Origin: an uncultured Clostridium sp.
GTDB taxonomy: Bacteria; Bacillota; Clostridia; TANB77; CAG-508
Assembly: GCA_946496115.1 (NCBI GenBank)
Contig: CAMMFK010000003.1
Location: 1 to 39,568 of the forward strand
Reading direction: 5' to 3'
Length of the DNA stretch: 39,568 nt
Part shown: in pieces, positions 9,121 to 18,695 of the stretch
Layout of the letters: the number at the start of each line of letters is the position of its first letter
How positions within the stretch are numbered: position 1 is the first letter of the stretch
Program-made: the position numbers and the translations under genes
Notes under the pieces: model-generated
The model's input: the letters and a program-made list of their open reading frames with translations, nothing else
The model's database searches: none
Told to the model about the DNA's origin: nothing

Positions 9121-10614
9121 CTAGTCAAAAATCTTGACTTTTTTTGTTTTTCTCAAATGTATGTTGCTTCCTTGTGGAAGTTTCACTTCATTTGTACTAT
9201 CTAAAATATCTCCATCATATATTTCAGAAATTAGCTTGCCATCTTGTACATTTAGTTTAACTTGCAATACTTCTATTGCAATATTTCTTGTTTCAAATAA
9301 ACTTTTTAGCAATAGGTAATCTGTTTTTGCATTATTTGAAATTGGTGTTATTATATTTTTCTCAATGCATTTTTTTATTGTATTTTGTTCTAAGTCAGAA
9401 AAGTCTATTATATTTTTCATGAATTTATTTTTGCTTACTGGTAAATATTTTAAATATCTAATTTTGTAAATATAGTCTATTAATCTATCTTTTTCGTTCA
9501 AATCATCTAAAAGTTTACTAAACTCTTTAAAAAATACCTTCTGCAAATCTTCAATTTTTAAAGTATTTACTTCTTCTGCAAATTTTATCCTATTTTCTAT
9601 TTCTTGTTTAATTTTGACAAATTCTATAGGATTTTGAAGTTTGTTATATTCTTCTATTTCATTTAAAATCCTCTGTCTTTTATTTTGTATCATTTCTTCA
9701 TAATGACTAACACTAAATATTTTTTGCTCATTTGGCAGATCTTTATTATGATTAATGTATGCATCTCTTAATTCTTTAGGATTGTTAAGCTCTTCATCTA
9801 TTTCTTTTATTTTACCAAGTAAATCTTTCTTTATTTTAGTTATGTTTTCAACATACTCTGTTCCAGCTTCCATTTCTTTAAGTTTTGCTTTGTCATTTTT
9901 CAAATTATTTGATGCAATCTCAGCTTGTTTTTCATCATATTCTAAATAAAACTTTGTTGCTATTTTTTGCATTTCTTCTAACAATTCACTTGGAACAACA
10001 TTATTTATTTTTTCTATATTACTTGATTTCAAGTTATTTACGTATTTTTCACCTAATAAAAATATTAAATCTGTATATAAAGCATTACATTCTAAACTTT
10101 CTATTTCGTTTACTATTTGTGACCAAGAAAATCCATTAAAATCTCGTATTACTTCTGAACTTGATATGCATTTTCCTATTTGCACCGCTCCTAGCATAGA
10201 CTTATCTTTTAAGCTCAAATTAGAATTGATTTTGTCTAAACCAGCTTTTATTATGCTATATAATACTACTTTTTCATTTGGGAAAAATATGACTTTTTGT
10301 TCATTATTATATTTATTATTTGGCTCTTCTTCTACTATTTTGCATCTTGACTTAGTTAATTCTTTTTCTAATTCTGAATTTGGTTTTGCTATTTCTATTT
10401 CCTTGCAATATTTTTCTACTATTTCTATTATGTTTTCTAAAAAATCTTCTTTTAAAGGTACTTCTCTTTTTACAGTTTTATAGTCATTATATGCTCCATC
10501 TATTTTATAAAACATACTAAGCAAAAGGTTTTGAGCTTCTTTATCAAACCTTTTGCTTTCACATATTTCTTCTAATTCTTCACTATAATCTTTTTGTAAA
10601 AGTTTAGACTTCAC
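9121..10614 (-). CDS. Coiled-coil protein of unknown function
   Basis: I do not recognise a domain. The 497 residues are charged and largely helical, with long stretches predicted by eye to be coiled coil (about 215-400, rich in Lys, Glu and Asn). Two hydrophobic, more globular parts flank it (about 95-200 and 400-497). No membrane segment or signal peptide is seen. The start is GTG at 10614, preceded by AAAGGAG at good spacing. It is the first gene of a tight unit with the beta-CASP nuclease and the GH15 enzyme. It might be a partner of the nuclease, but that rests only on position. Confidence 0.75.
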   Translation of the reverse strand: MKSKLLQKDYSEELEEICESKRFDKEAQNLLLSMFYKIDGAYNDYKTVKREVPLKEDFLENIIEIVEKYCKEIEIAKPNSELEKELTKSRCKIVEEEPNNKYNNEQKVIFFPNEKVVLYSIIKAGLDKINSNLSLKDKSMLGAVQIGKCISSSEVIRDFNGFSWSQIVNEIESLECNALYTDLIFLLGEKYVNNLKSSNIEKINNVVPSELLEEMQKIATKFYLEYDEKQAEIASNNLKNDKAKLKEMEAGTEYVENITKIKKDLLGKIKEIDEELNNPKELRDAYINHNKDLPNEQKIFSVSHYEEMIQNKRQRILNEIEEYNKLQNPIEFVKIKQEIENRIKFAEEVNTLKIEDLQKVFFKEFSKLLDDLNEKDRLIDYIYKIRYLKYLPVSKNKFMKNIIDFSDLEQNTIKKCIEKNIITPISNNAKTDYLLLKSLFETRNIAIEVLQVKLNVQDGKLISEIYDGDILDSTNEVKLPQGSNIHLRKTKKVKIFD

Positions 10615-10659
10615 TTGGGTTCTCCTTTGTAGTTTTTTATTATATCAAAAGTATTCGAT

Positions 10660-10869
10660 GTTACAATTCACAGTTTCTTTTTTAGATAAGCTTCAATATA
10701 TGTTCTAGAGCATTTCAGCAAACGAGAGCAGTCACAGCAATTATGACCTGTAATACGGGTTATCTGCGAAGTGGAGCGGGCAAGCTGGAGCGAAGCGACC
10801 CGCGCAGTGAAATGCGGAAGAATGTATATTGAAGCTTAAGAAAAAAATGATTTAACAGTGAATTGTAAC
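10660..10869. mobile_element. MITE-like nested repeat element B
   Basis: A 210-bp element between ftsK and the coiled-coil gene. Outer inverted repeats: GTTACAATTCACAGT (10660-10674) against 10855-10869, 14 of 15 matching. Inner perfect 14-bp inverted repeat: TAAGCTTCAATATA (10687-10700) and 10825-10838. The core is in reverse orientation to element A; its right end read backwards is CAATATACATTCTTCCGC. The centre is GC-rich and shares GCTCCAGCTTGC with element C. No ORF is supported inside. Confidence 0.78.
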
Positions 10870-10902
10870 TCTCAATTATACAATCATAATGTACTAAAAA
10901 TT

Positions 10903-13332
10903 TTATTCTTCTGTAGTAGCACTTTCAACTTCAATCGTGTTGTTATCATTCGAAGTTTGAGAATCTGTAGGTGCCATTTTTAGTTCTTGCCATCTTTCTT
11001 TTGACATCAATACTTCTCTTGGTTTGCTTCCTTGGTAGCCTGAAATAATACCTCTTTGTTCCATTTGGTCTATTATTCTACCAGCTCTAGCATATCCAAC
11101 CTTAAATCTTCTTTGTATAAATGATGTTGAAGCTTGTCCAGTTTCTACAACTAAATCTATTGCCTCATCTAATAATGGATCTGTGTCATCTTCTTCATCA
11201 TCTTCTGATACTGCCTTTTCAGGTTCTCCACTCTTTTCAATTGACTCAATTATATCTTCATCATATTGAGTTTCGCCGTCTTTTTTCAAGAATTTCACTA
11301 TATTTTCAACTTCTTTGTCTGAGATGAAAGCTCCTTGAATTCTTACAGGTTTTGGTGCTCCTGATGGATAGAAAAGCATATCTCCTTTTCCTAAAAGTTT
11401 TTCAGCTCCTGCACTATCTAGTATAGTTCTTGAATCTACTTGTGATGATACTGAAAACGCAATTCTTGATGGTATATTTGCTTTTATTATACCAGTGATT
11501 ACATCAACTGATGGCCTTTGTGTTGCAATTACTAAGTGCATACCTGCAGCTCTTGCCATTTGGGCTAATCTACAAATGGCATCTTCAACGTCTTTTTGAG
11601 CAACCATCATTAAATCTGCAAGCTCATCTATAATTATAACTATTTGAGGTAATTTTGGATTTCCTTCTTTTTCTGCTAAAGAATTATATCCCTTCATATC
11701 TCTAACTTTTTTCTCTGCAAATAAGCTATACCTTTTAACCATTTCTTGAACAGCCCAAGCTAGTGCACCTGCCGCTTTTTTAGGGTCTGTTACAACTGGA
11801 ATTAATAAATGTGGAATTCCATTATATACTGAAAGTTCAACAACTTTTGGGTCAATCATAAGAAGTTTTACTTCACTAGGTTTAGCTTTATATATTATGC
11901 TTGTAATTAAAGTATTTATACATACTGATTTACCAGATCCTGTTTGACCTGCTATAAGAGTATGAGGCATTTTTGCTATATCTGTTACAACAATGCTACC
12001 AGCAACATCTTTGCCAAGTGCAAATGCAAGTTTTGACTTACTATTTATAAACTCATCAGATTCAATAATGTCTCTTAAAGGTACCATATTTTTTTCTTTA
12101 TTTGGTACTTCTATACCAACAGTATGTTTACCAGGAATAGGCGCTTCAATTCTTATAGTTTCAGCCTCTAAGGCTAGAGCAATATCATCTGAAAGGTTAG
12201 CTATTTTACTAACTCTTACACCTTCTGCTGGAGCTAATTCATATCTAGTAATGGCTGGACCTACTGATACATTTTCTACTTTTGCTGATACACCAAAGCT
12301 ATACAAAGTTCTTCTTAGCTTTTCAGCAGTAGCCAAAAGTCTCTTTTCACTGTTTTGATCAGTTCTATTTTTCCCTTCTTCTAATAATGTAATAGGTGGA
12401 AATTCATAATGTTCATCATGTACTGTTATTCCATGGTCAAGCTGTAAAACTTCTTTAGTTTTAGCTTCTTTTTCTTCCTCTTGACTAGTGAATAAATCAT
12501 CTCCAGATGTAGGCACAACTGCCTTTTTTGGACTAGTAGCGTTTTTCTTAGAAAAGATTGACGCATCTAAATTATCTTTTGAATGGTCATACTTTTTAGG
12601 TTCATTTAAATTTATAGTAATTTGTTCTTCTAAATTTTCTTTATTTCTAGCTTCTCTTTCTTGTTTTTCTCTTAGTCTTCTCTCTCTTCTAGTTTCATGT
12701 CTTTCAGGCTCTACATTAGCAATATTTTGTTTTTGCTGTTCTCTTACTTGTTCTCTTTCTTTACTCTTTTTAGCTTGTTTTTCTGCAAATTTATCAATCG
12801 AATTAGAAATTGCCTCTGCTGGATGAAGTCCAAATATAAATACTAATGCAATCAAAGAAACACCAATTGAAGCAATAACTGTTCCCAATATTCCTATTAA
12901 ATTTATTAGTGGTGCTGCTATTGCAGTTCCAAGCACACCTCCACCAATATCTTCTGAACCTTTTTGATATCCTTGAAAAAGTATAGAGTTCATAGATTGA
13001 GAAATGTCTATAGCTCCACTAGCTATTTGATAACAACTTAATATAACATCTATGAAAACGAAAATACAAATGAGCATAAATATTTTTGGTAAATAGTATT
13101 TTGTATCTTTATCGTATGCAATATATAAAGAAAGTGCAAAAATAGCAATAGGAACTAGATATTTAATATATCCTAGGACTCCTCCTAGAACATTACTTAA
13201 CCTTAATCCTAATTCTCCTGATTTTCCATAAATAAGCACAGCAAGTAAAATGCTAAGCACTATAAGTATCGCAACAGTTATATTTAGTTTTTTTTGTTCT
13301 TGCTTTTTCTTGCTTTTTCTTCCTCTTGGCAT
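10903..13332 (-). CDS. DNA translocase FtsK/SpoIIIE
   Basis: Septum-bound hexameric ATPase that pumps DNA during division or into the forespore. The 809 residues contain four to five N-terminal membrane segments (about 20-175), a charged linker (about 180-320), the motor domain with Walker A AGQTGSGKSV (about 459-468) and Walker B IVIIIDELADLM, and a C-terminal winged-helix gamma domain (about 735-785, QASTSFIQRRFKVGYARAGRI) that reads orientation sequences in DNA. A GGAGGAG ribosome site precedes the ATG. I cannot tell from sequence whether this is the division or sporulation paralogue; a divergent ytxC-like gene is next door. Element B just downstream could fold into a large hairpin at the transcript end. 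Confidence 0.95.
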   Translation of the reverse strand: MPRGRKSKKKQEQKKLNITVAILIVLSILLAVLIYGKSGELGLRLSNVLGGVLGYIKYLVPIAIFALSLYIAYDKDTKYYLPKIFMLICIFVFIDVILSCYQIASGAIDISQSMNSILFQGYQKGSEDIGGGVLGTAIAAPLINLIGILGTVIASIGVSLIALVFIFGLHPAEAISNSIDKFAEKQAKKSKEREQVREQQKQNIANVEPERHETRRERRLREKQEREARNKENLEEQITINLNEPKKYDHSKDNLDASIFSKKNATSPKKAVVPTSGDDLFTSQEEEKEAKTKEVLQLDHGITVHDEHYEFPPITLLEEGKNRTDQNSEKRLLATAEKLRRTLYSFGVSAKVENVSVGPAITRYELAPAEGVRVSKIANLSDDIALALEAETIRIEAPIPGKHTVGIEVPNKEKNMVPLRDIIESDEFINSKSKLAFALGKDVAGSIVVTDIAKMPHTLIAGQTGSGKSVCINTLITSIIYKAKPSEVKLLMIDPKVVELSVYNGIPHLLIPVVTDPKKAAGALAWAVQEMVKRYSLFAEKKVRDMKGYNSLAEKEGNPKLPQIVIIIDELADLMMVAQKDVEDAICRLAQMARAAGMHLVIATQRPSVDVITGIIKANIPSRIAFSVSSQVDSRTILDSAGAEKLLGKGDMLFYPSGAPKPVRIQGAFISDKEVENIVKFLKKDGETQYDEDIIESIEKSGEPEKAVSEDDEEDDTDPLLDEAIDLVVETGQASTSFIQRRFKVGYARAGRIIDQMEQRGIISGYQGSKPREVLMSKERWQELKMAPTDSQTSNDNNTIEVESATTEE

Positions 13333-13414
13333 TAACTTCTCCTCCGTTTATTTCAATTATTCTATTTTATTGTATCATTATTGTTTTTAAATTTCTACTA
13401 TTTTTAAGAAATTT

Positions 13415-13445
13415 TTTTACTTTTGAGACGGTCCTTTTCGTAAAA
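13415..13445 (+). repeat. 31-bp REP-like motif, copy 4 (solo)
   Basis: TTTTAC at the left, GAGACGGTCC in the centre, CGTAAAA at the right; 31 bp in the divergent gap between ftsK and the ytxC-like gene. It has the same size and core as copies 1-3 and 5. Confidence 0.7.
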
Positions 13446-13513
13446 TGAATAGCAAAACAAAATTTTTGGAATAATATATGTTATATGGTAGATAATAATT
13501 CGGGGAGGATTAC

Positions 13514-14329
13514 ATGGTTTCATTATGTATTAAGGATAATAACGACAAAGTTCAAAATTTCTTAATGAAAAAAATTGGTGAATCGACCATTCCCGATATA
13601 TATTATTCTAAACATATTTTCAAAATTTATGAAAATGTTATTATTCACTACAAAGGTAAAGACTTGGATAAGTTTTACAATTTCTTATCTAGCCTTATTT
13701 CTGATGCTATTATAAATTATTATGAACCAACAATTGTAAAACGTTTAATTTTAAAAGATTATTTTTATTTTGATGCATTAGATAGGAATTCTATTTACAA
13801 TGAGTTTAGTATTCTTAATCATAATAGCAAAAAATATTTGAATAATGATATTTTAGAATATATAGAAAATCATAAAAGTATTATTTTAGATGGTTTTATT
13901 AATTTTAGATTAAATAATTATAAAAGTGCTCTTGAGCCTCTAGTTGAAAGTGCAGTTAGTAAATTTGTATTAGATAAAGAATATTTGGAATTTGTAAGTC
14001 TTCTTAAAGGTTATGTAGATTCTAAAATTCCTGAACCAATTAAAATTCATTTAATTTATGCTAATAAGGAATCAATTTTATTAGATGAAAATTACAATAT
14101 GCTTGAACTTGAAGACTTTGATTCTGAGTATTTATCTGATATATCTTTTTCTCAAAATGATTACGCTTTAAATACTTTGATTGGAAAATTACCAGAAAAC
14201 ATATATATTCATCTTATTTCTCCTAAGGATGAATATATAGAAACATTAGAACTTATCTTTGGAAAAAGAATTCATATATGCACTGGGTGTGCTATTTGCA
14301 GTGCGTATAAGCTTTTAAATTTAAAATAA
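13514..14329 (+). CDS. ytxC: YtxC-like sporulation-associated protein
   Basis: The 271 residues resemble the YtxC family found in endospore formers, whose biochemical role is unknown. Features supporting this are the length, the mid-region IINYYEPTIVKRLILKDYFYF and the C-terminal cysteine motif ICTGCAICSAYKLL (C-x2-C-x2-C arrangement) after GKRIHI. No membrane segment is evident. A GGGGAGGA ribosome site lies just before the ATG. It is one of only three plus-strand genes, divergent from ftsK/spoIIIE, and is followed by a clear hairpin. The family assignment is from memory, and the function is not established. Confidence 0.75.
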   Translation: MVSLCIKDNNDKVQNFLMKKIGESTIPDIYYSKHIFKIYENVIIHYKGKDLDKFYNFLSSLISDAIINYYEPTIVKRLILKDYFYFDALDRNSIYNEFSILNHNSKKYLNNDILEYIENHKSIILDGFINFRLNNYKSALEPLVESAVSKFVLDKEYLEFVSLLKGYVDSKIPEPIKIHLIYANKESILLDENYNMLELEDFDSEYLSDISFSQNDYALNTLIGKLPENIYIHLISPKDEYIETLELIFGKRIHICTGCAICSAYKLLNLK

Positions 14330-14359
14330 GTATCATTATAGTTAAGTATTAAAATTTTT

Positions 14360-14400
14360 AACAATACCAATATAGCTATAGAACATATATTGGTATTGTT
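14360..14400 (+). terminator. Hairpin after the ytxC-like gene
   Basis: A perfect 15-bp stem (AACAATACCAATATA and its complement) with an 11-nt loop lies 30 bp after the stop codon, followed by a loose T-rich stretch. It is placed between convergent genes, so it may serve both strands. Confidence 0.7.
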
Positions 14401-14441
14401 CTAATATTCACTTTTTTATATCTAAGGATAATTTTTACAGT

Positions 14442-17400
14442 TTACTCCACACTCTTAAGTGACTCTATCATATCAATTTTCTTTAATGAGAAATACGTAA
14501 TAATATTTACAATAATAGCAAATACAGTAGTTATAATGACTCCAAACAAGTAGCTCCAAACTGTTATTTGAGGATTAAACATAAGCATATCTATCTCACA
14601 AGTTTTTATAATATACAATGTTAAGAAATATCCTCCGCCTATGCCAAATAACATGCCAATTGCTGTAAGTATTAATGTTTCCCTTGAAATATAATCATAT
14701 ACTTCTTTATCATAAAAGCCTAATACTTTTATTGTTGCAAGTTCTCTTATCCTTTCTGTAATATTAGCATTTAATAAATTATACAATACTACAAATGCCA
14801 GTAACCCCGCAGATATTATTAGAATCCATACTACCAAATCCATATTGTTCATAACTTCTGCAAATATGTTTTCAGTATTTGACATAAATGTTACACCTGA
14901 AATGTAGTCACCATTAGACAATATTTGTTCTCCAAATCCATCTTCTTCTGACTCTTCCATGTCAGTTGTATTTACATATACTACATTATAGCCAATTCTC
15001 GTATCATATAATTGATTATATAAGTTTGGCGTCATATAAATGTAATGATAAATATAATTTTCAGTAATTGCATTTACTTTTACATTACATTCTTTATCAT
15101 CGCTATTTAAGATTTTTATTTCATCCCCAACTTTTATATCCAATAATTTTGATAGTTTTTCTGTTATAATTACTCCAGTATCATCTAAAACATATTTTTC
15201 ATCATTATCGGTTCTTGATTCTAACACAATAAAATTGCTTAAATTTTCAGGAGTTTGTGGTATTATTAACTGTATTGATTGAGTATTGTCATTTTTTTCT
15301 ATTGTAACAGATTGAACATTTGCATTTAACACATCTTCTGTATATTCATAATTTTTCAAAATATTATCTATATTTTCTAGTTCTTCATTTTTGTACTCAT
15401 CTTTTAATGTTACACTTATATTATATAAATCTATTTTTCCGTACTGTGAAGGGATCATGCTACTTATTGCATCTCTGAGTCCAAATCCCGCTATAATAAG
15501 TGCTGTACATCCACCCACGCCTATTATTGTCATCATAAATCTTTTTTTGTATCTAAATATATTTCTCGCTGTGACTTTTTTAGTGAAGTTTAATCTTTTC
15601 CATATAAATGTTATACGTTCTAATAAAACACGTTTTCCTGGTTTTGGAGCTTTTGGTCTCATTAATGTTGCTGGTTTTTGTTTTAATGTTTTATAGCATG
15701 AAATTACTGTAGCTCCTATTGTGCAAAGCATTGCTGCAAGCATACCTGCTGTTGCATAAGTCATATTAAATTCAAGTATTACATCTGGTACATCATAAAC
15801 CATTGCATAAATATCTGCTATTACTTTGGGAAGTATACTAAATCCAATTACTAATCCAATTAACCCGCCTATAACAGTTGCAAGTGTTGCATAAATAATA
15901 TATTTGCTAGCTATTTGCAACTTGTTATATCCAAGTGCTTTTAGTGTACCAATTTGCACTCTTTGTTCTTCAACCATTCTTGTCATTGATGTTAAGCTAA
16001 TTAATGCTGCAACAATGAAGAATACTATTGGAAAAACTTGTGCCAAATTTGCGACTCTATCAGTATCTTGCATATAGCTTACATAGCCTGCATTTTGCTG
16101 TCTATCTAATATGTACCAAGTTGGTCTTTCTATTGAATTAACCTCTTCTTCTGCATCGTCCAATTCTTTTTCCGCATCTGATATTTTTGAGTTAAATTCT
16201 TCTCTTGATTTAGCAAGTTCTGCTTCCGCTTCTTCTATTTGCTTTACACTTTCATCTAATTTTTTCTCAGCTGAATCAAGCTCTGCATAAGTACCGTTTT
16301 TTGTTTTATTTAATTGTTCTTCCCTGTTTTGTATTTCTGCTTTTGCAGAATCAATTTTCTTTTGTCCATTTGATAATTCTTCTTTTGCTGTTTGTATAGC
16401 ATTTTCTGTATATGTTACTGTTTGATTTATATCTGTTATTCCTTGTGCCTCTAGCTGTTTATCTATTACTATAATTCCAGCTTCTATTTTTGAAATAGAT
16501 ACATTTAATTCATTTATTTGCTTTTTTAATTCTTCTATTTTTTCTTTTTCATCATCTGTTGTATTAGCTATTCCATTGCTTTGACTTTGCACATTATTGT
16601 TTATATTTTGTGGTTTAGTACTTGCACTTCCGTGATTCGCTTGATTTTCCAATTCTTCTAATTGTTTTTTTAAATCTTCTAATTGTACCTTACTTGTAGA
16701 TAGCATGGTTTGGAGATTATTGTATTGTGTTTGAATCTGTTTAAGTTCATTTAGGCTTGTTTCATAATCACTTATTTGCTTTTCTGCCTCTTGTTTTTTT
16801 GCATTAAAATCATTTTCATTTTGTTCTAATGTATTTTTAGCATCAAGCAATTGTTTTCCGGCTTCATTAAACTCATTATTTGCCTTTGCTCTGTTTGCAG
16901 CTATTTCATTTCTTCCATTTTCTAATTCTTGTTTTGCTGAATTTATTTCATTTTCAGCATCTTGAAGTTGTTTTTCTCCATCTGCTTTTTGTGTTTCAAA
17001 TTCATTTTTTGCATCTTGAAGTTTTTGATTTGCCTTGTCAAATAAAGCATTGTATCTTGCTTCTTTTCTGGCATCTGCAATTTTTTCAATCTCATCCTCT
17101 GCTTGCTCTATTAAATCTTCATATTTATCATCATAACATTTTAAATCTTTTGCACCATTTACTGTTATATAAATATTGGTATAAATATTGGTATTTATAT
17201 TATCTGGACTAACATATAAATAATAGTTAATCACTCCAGAACCAAGCTTTGTACTTCCTCTATCTGTAGAAATATACATTGGAGACCTTACAGTTCCTAC
17301 TATTTGCAAATCATTTGTTTTCAGTACTGAAATATCATTTCCATCATCATCTGTAATATTGTCTACTTGAACTTTTATGGTATCTCCTATATTGTATTCT

Positions 17401-17819
17401 GTACCTTGCAAAAAAGCCTCTTCAACTACACATTCATTTTGATTTTCTGGTAACCTACCACTTGTAACTTGTAAGTCATTGATTGAACTTGCAAGACTTT
17501 CCAACTTTACTACAAATTGCTTATCTCCTGCTGTAACCATTGCATCTGTTTGATATGTACCTTGTGCATCATCTATTAGGTCCAGTTTTTCTAGTTCTGT
17601 TATGTCTTCATCAGTAAGTCCAAGTGTAGATATTACCTGAATATCCATAACATTTTTATCATCAAAATATGTATCCAAAGTCAATTTCATATCAGGGCTA
17701 GTAGCTTTTATTCCAGCAAAAAATCCTACTCCTAAAAGTACAATTAGAAGTATTGATATAAATCTTTTAAATCCCTTTATTATTTCTTTAAAACAATCTT
17801 TTAATAAGGCTTTTTTCAT
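14442..17819 (-). CDS. FtsX/MacB-type ABC permease with long coiled-coil ectodomain
   Basis: Membrane subunit of an ABC system, 1125 residues from the ATG at 17819. A GTG nine bases upstream overlaps the AAAGGGG ribosome site and is less likely. Order: first membrane segment (about 17-37); MacB-like extracellular domain (to about 235); a roughly 300-residue Gln/Asn/Lys/Glu-rich coiled coil (about 245-570); FtsX domain with three membrane helices (about 600-730, KALGYNK); second membrane block at about 770 (MMTIIGVGGCTALIIAGFG); second extracellular domain; final FtsX domain (about 1000-1120, ATIKVLGFYDKEVYDYI). Such proteins usually transmit force outside the cell rather than carry a solute. 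The partner ATPase is 95 bp upstream but is frameshifted, so whether the system works is open. Confidence 0.88.
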   Translation of the reverse strand: MKKALLKDCFKEIIKGFKRFISILLIVLLGVGFFAGIKATSPDMKLTLDTYFDDKNVMDIQVISTLGLTDEDITELEKLDLIDDAQGTYQTDAMVTAGDKQFVVKLESLASSINDLQVTSGRLPENQNECVVEEAFLQGTEYNIGDTIKVQVDNITDDDGNDISVLKTNDLQIVGTVRSPMYISTDRGSTKLGSGVINYYLYVSPDNINTNIYTNIYITVNGAKDLKCYDDKYEDLIEQAEDEIEKIADARKEARYNALFDKANQKLQDAKNEFETQKADGEKQLQDAENEINSAKQELENGRNEIAANRAKANNEFNEAGKQLLDAKNTLEQNENDFNAKKQEAEKQISDYETSLNELKQIQTQYNNLQTMLSTSKVQLEDLKKQLEELENQANHGSASTKPQNINNNVQSQSNGIANTTDDEKEKIEELKKQINELNVSISKIEAGIIVIDKQLEAQGITDINQTVTYTENAIQTAKEELSNGQKKIDSAKAEIQNREEQLNKTKNGTYAELDSAEKKLDESVKQIEEAEAELAKSREEFNSKISDAEKELDDAEEEVNSIERPTWYILDRQQNAGYVSYMQDTDRVANLAQVFPIVFFIVAALISLTSMTRMVEEQRVQIGTLKALGYNKLQIASKYIIYATLATVIGGLIGLVIGFSILPKVIADIYAMVYDVPDVILEFNMTYATAGMLAAMLCTIGATVISCYKTLKQKPATLMRPKAPKPGKRVLLERITFIWKRLNFTKKVTARNIFRYKKRFMMTIIGVGGCTALIIAGFGLRDAISSMIPSQYGKIDLYNISVTLKDEYKNEELENIDNILKNYEYTEDVLNANVQSVTIEKNDNTQSIQLIIPQTPENLSNFIVLESRTDNDEKYVLDDTGVIITEKLSKLLDIKVGDEIKILNSDDKECNVKVNAITENYIYHYIYMTPNLYNQLYDTRIGYNVVYVNTTDMEESEEDGFGEQILSNGDYISGVTFMSNTENIFAEVMNNMDLVVWILIISAGLLAFVVLYNLLNANITERIRELATIKVLGFYDKEVYDYISRETLILTAIGMLFGIGGGYFLTLYIIKTCEIDMLMFNPQITVWSYLFGVIITTVFAIIVNIITYFSLKKIDMIESLKSVE

Positions 17820-17913
17820 GGAACTCACCCCTTTACTACTTGCTTTCTTGTTTTGAAAATTTTTTTATTATATTTTTACGTAACTATTTCTAATATTATA
17901 ATTTAAATTCCAT

Positions 17914-18616
17914 CTACCACTCAATTTTTTCAATTGGAACTGGATTTTCATTTAATTCTATGCTTGATGCTGTACCATTTTTGAAATGTATTACTCTATC
18001 TGCCATAGGTGTTAAAGCTCCATTATGAGTAATAATTATTACAGTCATATTTTCTTTTCTGCAAGTATCTTGCAATAACTTAAGTATTTGCTTACCTGTT
18101 TTATAATCTAATGCACCGGGTAGGCTCATCACATAAAAGTAATTTAGGATTTTTAGCAATTGCCCTAGCAATAGCAACTCTTTGCTGTTCTCCTCCTGAT
18201 AATTGTGAAGGAAAATTCTTTATTCTATCGCCTAAACCAACTTTGATTAATATTTCTTTTGGATCTAGTGGCTTTTTACAAATTTGAGTTGCAAGTTCAA
18301 CATTTTCTATTGCTGTTAAATTTTGAACCAAATTATAAAACTGAAATACAAATCCTATATCTTCTCTTCTGTATTTTGTTAGTTGCTTATTCTTAAATTT
18401 AGAAATATTTTTTCCATCAATAATTACTTCTCCTGATGTTGCAGTATCCATACCTCCTAAAATATTTAAAGCTGTTGTTTTTCCTGCACCACTAGGTCCA
18501 ACTATAACCACAAGCTCTCCTTTTTCTATTTGAAAGTTTGTATTATCTAAGGCTTTTATGCTTACTTCTCCCATTTTGTATTCTTTTATTACATTTTTAA
18601 ACTCAATATATGACAT
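17914..18616 (-). pseudogene. ABC transporter ATP-binding subunit, frameshifted
   Basis: MacB/LolD-type ATPase that should drive the permease at 14442-17819. The first part (18616 to about 18120, residues 1-166) has Walker A GPSGAGKTT, the Q-loop VFQFYN, the signature LSGGEQQRVAIARA and Walker B LLLCDEPT. An extra base in the run at 18118-18120 then shifts the frame, and translation stops after five further residues. The lost part continues in the next frame as GALDYKTGKQ, with the H-loop IIITHN and an ordinary C-terminus to 17914. Removing one base of the run restores a normal protein of about 233 residues. As read, it lacks the D-loop and switch histidine and would be inactive. A sequencing or assembly error in the run is an alternative. 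An AAAGGGT ribosome site precedes the ATG at 18616. Confidence 0.85.
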
Positions 18617-18695
18617 AATGTGTGACCCTTTCTTTTTTATTTGTATTTATTCTTAAATTATTGTATTTGTCCAGGCAAATTTTCATATAAAGGAA

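Noticed and set aside
9121..10614. SMC/RecN-like identity for the coiled-coil protein
   Set aside because: No Walker A, Walker B or signature motif can be found at either end, so coiled-coil content alone does not support it.
16880..17212. Plus-strand 110-residue ORF rich in Leu, His and Phe
   Set aside because: It is the antisense frame of the coiled-coil region of the permease; the composition is an artefact of the repetitive Glu/Lys/Gln codons.
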